Notes: generated by a model not told the origin, from the sequence alone. Shown: positions 11,890 to 23,106, counted from the first letter of the stretch. The stretch is DNA of 64,000 nt from Beroe forskalii (GCA_011033025.1 WFMF01000524.1:1-64000); one strand, 5' to 3'. Made by a program: numbers and translations.

Positions 11890-12676
11890 AAATTCATCGT
11901 TTGGGTGGTTTCGGATTGTTGTGGGTTGTTTCGGGCTGTTTCGAAACCATACGAAACAGCACAAAGTGCATAATTCATATTTTATGTGGAATCGGCTGGT
12001 TTCAGGTGGTTTGAATACCCCAATTCATAAAAAAATTTCGAAACTAGCGCAAAACGAACCAAAATTTTACTTAAATTTGAACTACCCCAAACCACCCGAA
12101 CCCACCCAGAATATGGATTTTGGATAGTTTCAGGTGGGTTGGGTCGTTTTGGGTCATTTTGGTGGTTAGAATTCCCCAATTTATGCAAAAATTTTGAAAC
12201 GAGCCAAAATTTTACCTTTGTTTGGAACTACCCGAAACGACCCAACCCACCGAACCAACCCGAAATATGAATTTTGGGTGGTTTCGGGTGGTTTCGGGTG
12301 GTTTCGGGTGGTTTTGGGTGGTTTCGGGTGGTTTCGGGTGGTTTCGGTGTTTTAAGTTCCCCAATTTATGCTAAAATTTCGAAACCATCCCGAAACCAGC
12401 CCGAAACCAGCCCGAAACGACCCAAAATTTTACTTAAATGTGAGTGACCCGAAACCACCCGAAACCACCCAACCCACCGTTGGCTGGGTTGGGTGGGTTG
12501 GGTGGTTTCGGGTGGTTGGGTGGTTTCGGGTGGTTTCGGATGGTTTCGGGTGGTTTCGGATGGTTTCGGGTGGTTTCGGGTGGTTTCGGAGTTATGTTGG
12601 GTGGTTTCGGGGGTGGTTTCGGGTGGGTTGGGTGGTTTCGGGTGGTTTCAGGTGGTTTCGGGTGGTTCCACCTTTT
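11890..12676. repeat. Right arm of the foldback element, inverted minisatellite
   Basis: GGGTGGTTTC units, the complement of the left arm, occupy about 12266-12350 and 12480-12676. Diverged copies lie at 11895-12260. Blocks related to the left-arm inner spacer (three CGAAACCAGCC-type units) occur at 12380-12425. Orientation and order mirror the left arm. Confidence 0.8.
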
Positions 12677-12696
12677 AGTATCAACGGACGTTAAAG

Positions 12697-13300
12697 TTGC
12701 TCAAATAAAGTAGAAACTCAAAAGATATAGGTATTATTTATACATTCTGCAGCAGTTCTTAGATGCCTTCACTTTTACCTCAAACCCAATATGGATTTAA
12801 AATATTCGTTATGATACACAGAATGAAAATTTTGAAATCTTACTAATGTTATCTTGCATAGAATGGACATGTATGTTATTTGTATTTTTAACTTATTAAT
12901 TGTAACTTATTAATTTCAACTAATATATTGATTTTATCAAAGTGAAATTGTTTTTGACTCACAGCAAGTAGGTAAATTTCTTTTTGTAAATTCTTATTGA
13001 ATCTATTGCTGTTGTACCAAGGGTGGTACCCAAGTACCCACAAGTATTTCCTGTAGCCGCAACAAAATCCAATTACCGTGATCAATTGCAATACATTTTT
13101 CCTTAGTTTTTATTCCTGCTTGGTTTGTTTTGTAATGGGTGTTTTTAATTAAATAGTATTTCACTATAATGGTTATGCAGCTTGTTAGGATATCCTGACT
13201 TTACTTTATTTTATTATTTCAGTTTTTAAATTATTATATCAGTATATTATGTTCATATTAATTTAATCTAAATCACAATTGTCATATGACCAGAAAGAAT
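12697..13300. other. AT-rich stretch with no recognised gene
   Basis: This follows the right target duplication of the foldback element and may include the LINE 3' tail. There are short AT-rich tracts and a GGGTGGTACCCAAGTACCC near-palindrome at ~13021. I see no coding or RNA signal. Confidence 0.35.
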
Positions 13301-13308
13301 TCAACTGT

Positions 13309-13788
13309 TCAAATTATGGTGTAATGTGCTACTAAATATAAACTTATTTGTTTTATTAAACTTATTTGTTTTATTACATTGTATCTGTCCTTGTTGACAC
13401 TGCTTTTACTTGTAATTCTTCCAGCATTTCCTAAGATAGTCACCTCTTTGTAATCATCTCTCTCTGTAGCCTTATATCTAACTTCATCTCCCTCTTTCAG
13501 GACGATTCTCTGCTTCTTAGGATCTGTCACCACATCTTTCCATGTCACACTACTACTAGCTTCTCTATCACTGACTCTTTCCTCTTGCTCCTCTACTGTG
13601 CCGGACACAGCTTCCTCGTTCAATCTCTGGGTGTCCTGGTCATCTCTCTGGTACTCATCTTCTGTATCACTATCTGAATCCGACTCAGAATCCCCGCTAG
13701 AACTTTTGTCATTCTCATCTCTTTCAGACCCCTCTTTGTCATCTGATTTTTTCAGCGTTGCAGTTAATTTCTCTATCTGCTTCCTCAC
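13309..13788 (-). pseudogene. Copia-order Pol: acidic linker after integrase, truncated before RT
   Basis: On the minus strand this 159-codon frame follows the integrase and overlaps its end in another frame. It begins with a strongly acidic, serine-rich stretch (DSESDSDSDTEDE), then a small module, GDEVRYKATERDDYKEVTIL. From my knowledge of related invertebrate elements, such a linker normally leads into a copia-class reverse transcriptase. Here the frame degenerates into ISLIKQISLYL and stops with no RT motif in any frame as far as 12.7 kb. The element is truncated or internally deleted. Confidence 0.55.
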
Positions 13789-14800
13789 TCAGTTTTATCC
13801 TTGAGGGATGAACTCTAACAAAGAGTCCTCCTGTTTTGATCAGCACCATCTTTTGGTATTGTCCGATAACAATACCGGGTCCTCTCCAGGATTTTCCAGT
13901 AGTTTTGTAGTATACTTTATCACCTGGGAAATATCTGGTTTCGTATGAACTGTACACTTTGTCCTTCATTGCCCGTTTAAGTCTGTCTGAGTTTTGTGCC
14001 ATGAGGAATGCTTGCCGTGACTCATGCAAAGCATTAATGTTGTCTGCAACCATTTTGCTGCAGGTTTCACTGTCCAGTTGACTTAGCTTAACTGTTTGAT
14101 CATCAAGTCCTGGAGGAGCTGAATTGTATCCAAGGACTAGTTGCTGAGGGGATAATCCGTAAGCATTACACATGTTGTTTTTTGCATTAACTGCCCAGCA
14201 TAGTGCGATTTCAGTGGAACACTTGGTATCTTCTTTGATTTTGTGAACCATTTCAGCAAGGAGACCATTGTGCCTTTCCACTACTCCATTGCTAAATGGA
14301 GAGAATGCTGCTGTTGTCATCGACTCAATATCCAGATGACGGCACATGTCCACAAAGGCTACACTGCAAAACTCTTTTCCATTGTCAAAGAGAGTCTTTT
14401 TTGGTCTACCAAAGATTGCTATCCAAGATTTGAAGAAATTCTCAATTATAACCTCACTTTCTTTGCTTCTTATCAGCACTGCTGTTGAAAATCTTGTCAG
14501 AAGATCAATACTGTGCAGTATTATCTCTTTGTCATCCAGAAATTTGAGGTCCATCGCTACTGTTTCATTGAACTTGTCAGCCATAGGCAGGCATGTCTTG
14601 GGCTTTGGTGTTTCCCTTCCATGCTTTTTGCACAAATCACAATCCAACTTCTTAAGCTCTTTGCTGATTTCATCCTTCTGATGATGGTCTGTCTTATTCA
14701 CGAATTTGATCAACCTGTCCTTATGTGCATGTCCAAAATATCTGTGAAGCTTAACTGCTATTTTGCAGCTTCTTTATCGTGAGTTTCACATTCTAAGAAT
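13739..14800 (-). pseudogene. LTR-retrotransposon integrase (D,D-35-E)
   Basis: This frame encodes a retroviral-type integrase. The N-terminal zinc-binding region reads KLHRYFGHAH, with the CDLC pair about 35 residues later. The first residues lie in another frame, because a one-base shift near 14758 separates them from the main frame. The catalytic core has D in VAMDLKFLDD, D in LFDNGKEF and E in SNGVVERHN. Exactly 35 residues lie between the last two acids. The C-terminal part, GDKVYYKTTGKSWRGPGIV with VHPSRI, is the DNA-binding tail. It inserts cDNA by strand transfer. It lies after the protease and before a truncated linker, which is the copia order. Confidence 0.85.
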
Positions 14801-14830
14801 ATTTCCTCAGCATCCTTTTTCAGGTCTTTC

Positions 14831-15700
14831 TCAGTCTTGGCAACTGGTATTGCCAGGTGTCCCGATGATGTTGTTATAAGGGTCTGTGGTTTCCCCCTGA
14901 ATTTCAAGGATCCCATGTTCAAAATTGAGATTGGCTTTAGCTTCAGACAGTGTATGTCTAGATATCAGCAGTGGTACATCATTCTCCACAATATTAGCTT
15001 TTATCTGAACTTTCTTTCCGCAGAGGTCTACTGGAATTACTTTCACAACATCTGATTTAACTGGCTTTGAGTCTCCAAACTTGAAATGACTTGTATTATT
15101 CTCCTCTCTGATTTTTCTCCTTTCCTGTTGTGGAAGACTGTTCTCATAGAACTCGAACCATTTCTTCCCACATACAGTTTTCGAAGCTACACTGTCTATC
15201 AGTGCTAGATTCTTTGTTTCACTTGCCAAGTAGATAAGTTGTTCGTCATCATCCATCATAACTGAATCAACTTTCAGAATGACTTCTGATTTATCTTCCT
15301 TCCTTTTCACTGGCTGGTTGATCTGTTCCTTGTATGGACATTCTCTTGCCCAGTGCATGATGCACTTGCAAATATGGCATCCTGAAACCTGTCCTGATGA
15401 TCTGTCAAAACTGTTTCTTCTTGGTGTGCTCCTGTGTATCTTAGGTTGGTCTCTATCAAAGTTAGGTCCTCTCTTTCTTCCTCTCTGATATTGAGATCCC
15501 CTTTGAGGGTGTCCATTCCTTTGACCTCTAGAATAGTTGTAATAAATCTCCCTACTCTCTGGTTCATTTTCATGCTCCTCTTGGCTGTGCATCTCTTGAG
15601 TATGATCTTCTTCCCAGTTTATACTGTTCTTGTAGCTATAATAGTCATCTTGATGACTTGAGTCTTCTTCAGGTTCATATTGCATGTGTTTTCCATACAA
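14831..15700 (-). pseudogene. Gag zinc knuckle and aspartic protease
   Basis: The frame starts with an acidic, basic and Arg/Gly-rich stretch. A retroviral zinc knuckle follows: C-x2-C-x4-H-x4-C, CHICKCIMHWAREC. Next is a pepsin-like protease whose active-site block reads ALIDSVASKTVCG. The usual D-S/T-G is D-S-V here, so activity is doubtful even without frameshifts. PLLISRHTLSEAKANL is the flap-distal region. A frameshift near 14890 separates the end from TSSGHLAIPVAK, which should continue toward the integrase. The gag frame at 15756-16394 precedes it after another frameshift near 15750. Confidence 0.75.
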
Positions 15701-15755
15701 GATCTCTATTGGTTCCTCTTTAACAACTTTGATTTTTGGCGTTACTGATTTTGAT

Positions 15756-16394
15756 TTACTTGATAACCACGTCTGAAGCCTTGAGTAATGTTTTCTTCAT
15801 TTCTTCTAGAGTCATATCTAAAACAGAAGTCCTCACAATCTTTTCATCCTCTCCCAATGCTGCTCCCTTTAGCAGTCTGTAAGAAAGAATTGCATCATTC
15901 ATTGTTACTCCATCTTCTGTGAGTTTCCGTAGAGATGATTCAAATTTGATAATGTACTCTTTCATTGACATAGATGGGTCTCGCTTGATATTCTCAAATT
16001 CTTCATAGTGTCTGAAGACCTTCTCTTCTTCATTCATCCCAAACTTACTTTCTAAGCTTTTTAGTATCAAAACTAGTCCTGGAACTGTCCTTATCCCTTT
16101 TGGACTAGCTGTCATTACTGGCTTTGTGTCTGCTTGAGAATTTGCTTCGCTTTTCCCAGATTCTTCCAATCGGCTCATGCCTGTGTCTGGGTACAGTTCA
16201 CTCTCATTTATATCGAGGACTATATCTAGAGCTCCATCTCTAGTTTGGGAAGCTGATAATCCCATGACCACAGCTCCAACAATTTCATCATCAGCTGCAT
16301 TGTTGGGTATAGTTCTCAGCCAGTTATTGATCAACTTCACCCATTTCTCAAAAGATATCTTTTCTGAGAAAATGGGACTTTTCAATTTGCCCAT
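15756..16394 (-). pseudogene. Gag (capsid) of copia-order LTR element
   Basis: This is a 212-codon frame just inside the LTR. It opens MGKLKSPIFSEKISFEKWV and contains the helical YIIKFESSLRKLTEDGV and ILSYRLLKGAAL blocks, typical of copia-type capsid proteins. It would form the particle that packages element RNA. It is the first coding region after the primer-binding site, as expected, and the chain breaks by frameshift before the zinc-knuckle part. The frame itself has no internal stop, so the copy is fairly young. Confidence 0.7.
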
Positions 16395-16441
16395 AGTAAT
16401 TGATCCTGAAAGAGACTGTTACTGTAGTGGATCGTGACACA

Positions 16442-16457
16442 CTGATTCCTGCTACCA
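16442..16457 (-). promoter_or_regulatory. Putative tRNA primer-binding site
   Basis: Read on the minus strand, TGGTAGCAGG lies two bases inside the LTR end and upstream of gag. Its first nine bases, TGGTAGCAG, complement the 3' end of a typical animal initiator-Met tRNA (CTGCTA plus CCA). The match weakens after that. Confidence 0.5.
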
Positions 16458-16458
16458 A

Positions 16459-17977
16459 TGTTTGTCCCACTTCCCGAATGATATCACCCCTACCCGATGT
16501 AGACAAATGATAAAACGGAGTTAAAGGGGAATAAACTAAATAGCAAATATGATACTTATAGAATAGTCTCAGATATCTCGCAGCTAGGATGTAGGAACTG
16601 AAGGTGTAGCTTGATTCTCTCAGGTAGGTGTAACTATATCATAAAGGGCATCCTATAGGGGATGTAGTCTGGTTAGTATCAGGTGAAACAGTATGCGCAA
16701 AAGCATGACATGATGCCAGCAGGGTAATGCAGGGGAGCGAGCGGGACCACCAGTCACGAGCACACCAGTTGAGAGGCAAATCACAGCACCTGAGAGGAAA
16801 AATGAGGCAAGAGGGGATAATTTGGGGTTTGAGACAATGATATATATAGGCATGAAAACGAGTTTAAAAGTGGCATTTCGACGAAAAATTTCAGAGTAAG
16901 TCCACAAAAAACTCACAGAGAAAGGCCACAAACAAACTGACGAACAGTTACGTGTGAGCTGATGTTAATGGAGAGGACAAGTGACTGAGTGATCATACAC
17001 CTGTCAAGGTGTCCAAAATTGGGGGCTTAAAATAGGGTAAAAAGGGGCAGGAGGGGAGCATCTCACAGCTTGCCAGAAAAAACAAATCTTATTATTCAAT
17101 CAGAAAGTAAAATGGTATTCTAAATGATTACCTAAGGGATGGATCGGAACTTAGACATAGTCACCAATACTGCTTCTTCAAAGTGCTCTAAGTAAAACAA
17201 AAAAGCTGGTCTGCTTGAGCAGAGCAAGAAAAACACATGAGAAAGAGAAGTGCAGGTAACAGGGCACATCGAAAGGGTGATGAATTCACTGCCATATCTT
17301 AGGCTATAAAGAAAATTACAGATAATTACAGATATGATATATGCTAATGGTCGAGCATTTCAAAGGGGTGATGATTTCACTGTCAATACTTTGGGACTGA
17401 ATATATAGTTTAGATAATGTGTATGCTATTGCACTCGTATTGGTGACTACATTGTATCCTTTTGGCCATCGTCAGATGAAACAGAACAGGACAAGAAACA
17501 TCAAACCAGGCTCAGAACTATGCTCTGGTATCAGGGAAACTATGATCAGACTAGTAAACTTAGCACTGATGTCAAATGAAGCAAAGACGGTATTGCAGTA
17601 CCTGGGTTGATACTGTTAAATAGATACTGGAATAAGTAGATAGATGACAAGCCATGAGATGCATTAAAATACTAACACACAAACCTTGAGAATGTCGGAG
17701 TGTTAGCTTGTCCGGGGGTCTTGGGGTTAGTTGGTGGAGTGAATGGATGTAGACATAATGCGTGTGGAGACAACACATTACACAACATCAAACTTAACTT
17801 GGTGGAAGTGTCATCTGCCAGTCTTCTGGTGTGCTCGTGGCGCCGGCCCCACCGTCCCCCGCATACACCGAGCTGATCAGGAAACTAGCATACCCGCGGA
17901 CAAGCTAACGACCTGGACATCTCAAGGCTTTGCTGCCTCTCGCCCCCTCTGTCACTACCCAGCTAGCGAGCTCCTAC
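16459..17977 (-). repeat. 5' LTR of the copia-order element (~1.5 kb)
   Basis: On the minus strand the segment starts TGAAGTAGGAGC and ends GGGACAAACA, i.e. TG...CA ends. It sits immediately outside the primer-binding site. An inverted copy of its first ~1.1 kb is present at 32165-33302, starting at exactly the same TGAAGTAGG, which fixes the outer boundary. No matching 3' LTR is seen near 12.7-13.3 kb. Confidence 0.65.
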
Positions 17978-18035
17978 TTCATCTTACTTCGACATCCTCA
18001 AATTTGATTGTATAAAGTAGTGTTGTAAAGTTTAA

Positions 18036-19155
18036 AACTTATTTCCTTGATATACTACAACATTCACTTATTTCCTTGATATACTACAACATTCACTTAT
18101 TTCCTTGATATACTACAACATTCACTTATTTCCTTGATATACTACAACATTCACTTATTTCCTTGATATACTACAACATTCACTTATTTCCTTGATATAC
18201 TACAACATTCACTTATTTCCTTGATATACTACAACATTCACTTATTTCCTTGATATACTACAACATTCACTTATTTCCTTGATATACTAACATTCACTTA
18301 TTTCCTTGATATACTACAACATTCACTTATTTCCTTGATATACTACAACATTCACTTATTTCCTTGATATACTACAACATTCACTTATTTCCTTGATATA
18401 CTACAACATTCACTTATTTCCTTGATATACTACAACATTCACTTATTTCCTTGATATACTACAACATTCACTTATTTCCTTGATATACTACAACATTCAC
18501 TTATTTCCTTGATATACTACAACATTCACTTATTTCCTTGATATACTACAACATTCACTTATTTCCTTGATATACTACAACATTCACTTATTTCCTTGAT
18601 ATACTACAACATTCACTTATTTCCTTGATATACTACAACATTCACTTATTTCCTTGATATACTACAACATTCACTTATTTCCTTGATATACTACAACATT
18701 CACTTATTTCCTTGATATACTACAACATTCACTTATTTCCTTGATATACTACAACATTCACTTATTTCCTTGATATACTACAACATTCACTTATTTCCTT
18801 GATATACTACAACATTCACTTATTTCCTTGATATACTACAACATTCACTTATTTCCTTGATATACTACAACATTCACTTATTTCCTTGATATACTACAAC
18901 ATTCACTTATTTCCTTGATATACTACAACATTCACTTATTTCCTTGATATACTACAACATTCACTTATTTCCTTGATATACTACAACATTCACTTATTTC
19001 CTTGATATACTACAACATTCACTTATTTCCTTGATATACTACAACAAATTTCACACTTATTTCCTTGATATACTACAACATTCACTTATTTCCTTGATAT
19101 ACTACAACATTCACTTATTTCCTTGATATACTACAACATTCACTTATTTCCTTGA
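18036..19155. repeat. 29-bp satellite, about 38 copies
   Basis: A 29-bp unit (core CTTGATATACTACAACATTC) is repeated head to tail almost without change from just outside the LTR. One unit near 18285 lacks three bases and one near 19045 carries extra bases. There are no spacers, so it is not a CRISPR array. The array ends in low-quality sequence at 19156. Confidence 0.95.
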
Positions 19156-19260
19156 AAAAAAAAATTCAACCCACCAGGGCCCCAAAAAGGGTTGGGAAAA
19201 ACCTTTTGGGAATTTTTGCCGGATCAAAAGGTCCTCAGAGGTGGGCCCCGGGGGGGTGTG
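19156..19260. other. Low-quality junction
   Basis: Homopolymer-rich nonsense sequence directly after the satellite looks like a read tail. The join between the satellite and 19261 onward should not be trusted. Confidence 0.5.
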
Positions 19261-19732
19261 CCTGCCTCTGACCGATTTTTAGAAGAAAAACCAGTATAAA
19301 TAGTGTCCCAGTATAGCGGGACACCAGAGAATGATTCGGTTAAATTTACGCACGATGGTGCATGAGTAGAAATGATTTTTCTCCTCGATGTTGTTACACC
19401 TACCACAAGTCTCCTGTTTTTACTTATTATTCAATGCTGTTGGTTATCATGAAACTTCAAACTAAGGTACCAGTGAAATGAAGAAACGATTGGAAAGTGG
19501 ATTTTGAAACTTTCAAAAGCACTTTAAACATGTCGAAACGGCTGAAGCAGTTATCATTACTTTTATATTCATACCTATATTACCTAATGTATAGTTATAG
19601 GTATACTGAATACTTGTACCCAATGTACCCCATATTTCAAATCGGAATTCGAGTATGATCACTGAGCTACCATTTTTTTACGGAAAAACAGAAAAATTAA
19701 CAGCAACTTCATCAGAAGATTTTGAAACATCA
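19261..19732. other. No recognised feature
   Basis: Ordinary AT-rich sequence with short open frames only. Confidence 0.3.
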
Positions 19733-19845
19733 GGGCGCTGGCAAGCGCCCGCAGCGCAAGAAAAAGAAAAAAAACGAGGGCATCTGCCCTCGGCCCGAAG
19801 GGCCGAGGGCATCAGCAGTCCCGGCCCGAAGGGCCGGGACTGCTG
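19733..19845. repeat. Three GC-rich perfect hairpins
   Basis: Hairpin 1 (19733-19750) has a 7-bp stem GGGCGCT/AGCGCCC. Hairpin 2 (19785-19811) has a 12-bp stem closing on a GAA loop. Hairpin 3 (19813-19845) has a 15-bp stem closing on the same GAA loop. Hairpins 2 and 3 share GGCCCGAAGGGCC at the tip, but their lower stems differ and are still fully paired. The surrounding DNA is AT-rich. Confidence 0.85.
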
Positions 19846-20189
19846 GTCAGACTCAAAGATGAGCCGTGGCTACATGTATTATAATAATAGAATAGGTAGC
19901 AAAAATCCTGTCTTTCAATTCTTGAAATGCCAGCGCCCACTATATAAAAATACAGCGATTTCAGAAAAGTCCGGTTTTCAAGTGGCAATTTAGACCTCTT
20001 ATTAACATAAGTTAGCCATGAAAATTTGCACAGGTGTAGTCCATTACATGATTAATATACCCTGAAAATTTCATCGAAATCGACCGCACCGTTTTCGTAG
20101 GAAAAATTATCAAAAAAATGCCTCAAATCACGAAAATTAGTGTTATCGTCGTCTCTCTCTCGAAACCACGACAGTTTTTATAAATCACT

Positions 20190-21090
20190 TTGCGAGAAAA
20201 CCAAAACAGATATCGTCGCAAGTCCATCGGTATCAGAAACTTTGGCATAGGGCACGTGTCGTAGGCTATATGTGAATTTTAAGATCAAATCGCTTAATTG
20301 GATAATTGGCCAATTAAACCAATTATCGCTTATATCTCGTCTCAGGAATATGGTATTGACTTCATTCTAACGCCATCGCAAACTTTGGCATGGATTGCGT
20401 GAAGTGAGCTGTGTAAAAATTTTATTGCAAATCGATTGATTGGATAATTGGCCAATTAAACCAATTATCGCTTATATCTCGTCTCAGGAATATAGAATCG
20501 ACTTCATTCCAACGCCATCGTAAACTTTGGCATAGTTTGCGTGAAGTGAGCTGTGTAAAAATTTTCATTTCAAATCGCTTAATTGGATAATTGGCCATTT
20601 AAACCAATTATCGCTTATATCTCGCTTCAGGAAAATGGTATCGACTTCATTCCAACGCCATCGTAAACTTTGGCATAGAATGCGTGATGTGAGCTATGTA
20701 AAAATTTTCATTACAAATCGCTTAATTGGATAATTGGCCAATTAAACCAATTATCGCTTATATCTCGCCTCAGTAAGATGGTATCGACTTCATTTCAACG
20801 CCATCGTTAACTTTGGCATGGATCGCGTGATAAAGCTATGTAAAAATTTTCATTGCAAATCGCTTAATTGGATAATTGGCCAATTAAACCAATTATCGCT
20901 TATATCTCGCCTCAGTAAGATGGTATCGACTTCATTTCAACGCCATCGTTAACTTTGGCATGGATCGCGTGATAAAGCTATGTAAAAATTTTCATTGCAA
21001 ATCGCTTAATTGGATAATTGGCCAATTAAATCAATTATCGCTTATATCTCGTCTCAGGAATATGGCGTTATGGTATTGACTTAGATCAAA
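20190..21090. repeat. 142-bp tandem repeat, about six copies
   Basis: CGCTTATATCTCG recurs near 20326, 20469, 20612, 20755, 20897 and 21039, a spacing of 142-143 bases. Each unit also has AATTGGATAATTGGCCAATT and AACTTTGGCAT. The AATTGGCCAATT core is palindromic. Copies are diverged, so the array is old. Confidence 0.85.
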
Positions 21091-21175
21091 CGGCATCGGA
21101 AATTTGAAATCACTATCATGAGTCATGTTGAATGAGATTGGTAATGCAGAATTTGTTCAACAAAAAGAATGATAT

Positions 21176-21504
21176 GGTATGACAAAAAACAATTGAAAGT
21201 TTTGTAGGTTCCGCAGCGCCCTTGTAAATTTTTGCGATTAAAAGAGGTGATATGAACTTTAATCGCAGCGCTGGTGTGGTGGTGGGCTGTAGTTGCAAGG
21301 AATATTTCAATTCATGGTATAAATTCAGTTGAATTCATTGATACATGAATGAAACTACTGAATTGATTAGCCTATATTCCTTGCACCAAACAGCCCAAAA
21401 ACACGCCAGCGCTGCGATTAAAGTTCATATCACCTCTTTTAATCGCAAAAATTTTCAAGGGCGCTGCGGAACCTACACAATTTTCAATTGTTTTTTGTCA
21501 TACC
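21176..21504. repeat. Foldback MITE, ~130-bp arms
   Basis: GGTATGACAAAAAACAATTG at 21176 is mirrored by CAATTGTTTTTTGTCATACC ending at 21504. The complementarity runs through CCGCAGCGCCC and TTAATCGCAGCGC to about 21304/21374. The central ~70 bp is unpaired. Confidence 0.8.
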
Positions 21505-22600
21505 TATACATACAGCTTTTTATACACAATTGAATAAGAAAAGATATCCTAAATCCTGGAAATCCTATTGATCGATCACCTTAGTGATATTGGCCTGTCT
21601 GAGTGTCTGATTTTTCCCAAAATTTTTTAACTTAAAAATTGATTTGGGGTTCGATATTTGGAGGTGCATTTTCGAGCTCACAAAATTTCGAAGACCAGAA
21701 ATTAAATTGTCTGATCGTACGGTATATAAATTTTGCTCCGACGCCCCGTTTAATGCTTTAATGGCATTTCTGAATCTAAAATCATATTCAACTTCATGGG
21801 CTTTAGTACAATAATTGCACCATGGGACTACACGCCCCCCCCCCCTTAGTGAAAATTAAAAAATGAAAATTTGCTTATCAAAATTTTGGCCCCCCTTAGT
21901 TTGCAAAAGGCCCCCATAGAAAAAAAATCTAGGGTGGGGTCTTGGCCCCCACTAGCTCGAAGAAGCGTGAAATGGCATGAATTGCAGGCACCTAAGAAAT
22001 CAAAAAATTCAACAAAACAAGCAAATGCACACAAAAAATCAGTAAAGCACAATAACTCATACACAAGCAAAGAGAAAAGCCAACATGCAGATAAAATAAT
22101 GTTCAGGACGTCCAGTGCATAGATGGGCGCTAGCATATTTTCTAAACGGGCATTATACACTAATGTATCTATACACTAATCTATACTCTAATCTATACTA
22201 TAATTACATATCTACGTTTAGGTCTGATACTGTATACGAATACAGTACGCAAGGTATATGTATGGTGTCAGCGTATGCAGATATGCATAAGCACACTATA
22301 CCACACATAAGAAGTACATACAACCAACAAGAATCGTGTAACGCTAAGCAACTCGAGCCTCAAGAAATAATGACTAAAAGTAAAAGTTAATATTTTTGCA
22401 TGTTCTCACACACACAAGCCAAGTTTCTAAATATATCTCTGAGTAAGCACACACACAGAGACAGACACACACTCGCATGTTAACATACATACCTTGCATG
22501 GTTACACGTATAATCGTTCATTTTTCATTGCCTTTTGTAACCCTGAGATATGGACTGATCGGACTACAGCACTTCTGTACTGTAGTTCATAGATTAAAAT
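21505..22600. other. Non-coding stretch with simple repeats
   Basis: It contains a C-run at 21835-21845 and a CA-rich tract around 22410-22475. The open frames at 21846-22160 and 22115-22390 have no recognisable motif. Confidence 0.4.
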
Positions 22601-22666
22601 ACATACATACATACATAGGTACATACATACATAGGTACATACATACATACATAGGTACATACATAC
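22600..22666. repeat. (CATA)n microsatellite
   Basis: CATA units with GGTA interruptions abut the palindrome that starts at 22663. Similar CATA tracts lie at 23173-23200 and 23315-23330. Confidence 0.9.
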
Positions 22667-23106
22667 GAGTAAAAATAAAACAATCTGTTCACCAACTCCG
22701 AGTTTCATGCAAAATATTGAAATTTTACAATTGTCAAGGTGCGATGACAAATTCGGCGAAAAATGACGAAAATGCAAACCCAGTTAAGCAGTTACTCCTT
22801 TATGAAACTACACTAACACTTTAAACTCGTAAAAATACTTAAAATCCTGGTATCCGCCTAAACATTAGAAGATCTGTACGCATCAAATGGTTGAAAATTT
22901 AAAATCTTCTAATGTTTAGGCGGATACCAGGATTTTAAATATTTTTACGAGTTTAAAGTGTTAGTGTAGTTTTATAAAGGCGTAACTGGGTTTGCATTTT
23001 CGTCATTTTTCGCCAAATTTGTCATCGCACCTTGACAATTGTAAAATTCCAATATTTTGCATGAAACTCGGAGTTGGTGAACAGATTGTTTTATTTCTAC
23101 TCGTAT
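22663..23106. repeat. 444-bp near-perfect palindrome (foldback MITE)
   Basis: The arms 22663-22873 and 22904-23106 are inverted copies, beginning ATACGAGTA and ending TACTCGTAT, with few mismatches over ~205 bp and a 30-bp loop. No coding content. It would extrude as a cruciform or fold as a long hairpin RNA if transcribed. Confidence 0.9.

Larger units (their letters stand above)
8912..12686. mobile_element. Foldback-type element with minisatellite inverted repeats
   Basis: Both ends begin CGTTGATACTAAAAGGTGG on opposite strands and run into arrays of GAAACCACCC. The match continues for over 100 bases, including the variant block near CCAATATAGCCC (CCAACATAACTC on the other side). The ends are flanked by a perfect 10-bp direct repeat, GACGTTAAAG, at 8902-8911 and 12687-12696. 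Total length is 3775 bp. Long inverted repeats made of short tandem units are the hallmark of foldback elements such as Drosophila FB and sea-urchin TU. A 9-11 bp duplication also fits Mutator-like elements. The centre (about 9810-11880) is unique sequence with no recognisable protein. A further internal copy of the terminus begins at 9673. Confidence 0.75.

Noticed and set aside
18036..19155. CRISPR-like array of 29-bp repeats
   Set aside because: The repeat length is suggestive but there are no unique spacers, no cas genes, and the context is animal nuclear DNA.
22502..22824. Open frames on both strands across 22477-22824
   Set aside because: They cross the CATA microsatellite (tyrosine/cysteine/valine-rich on one strand, isoleucine/histidine/threonine-rich on the other) and the palindrome arm; no independent coding evidence.
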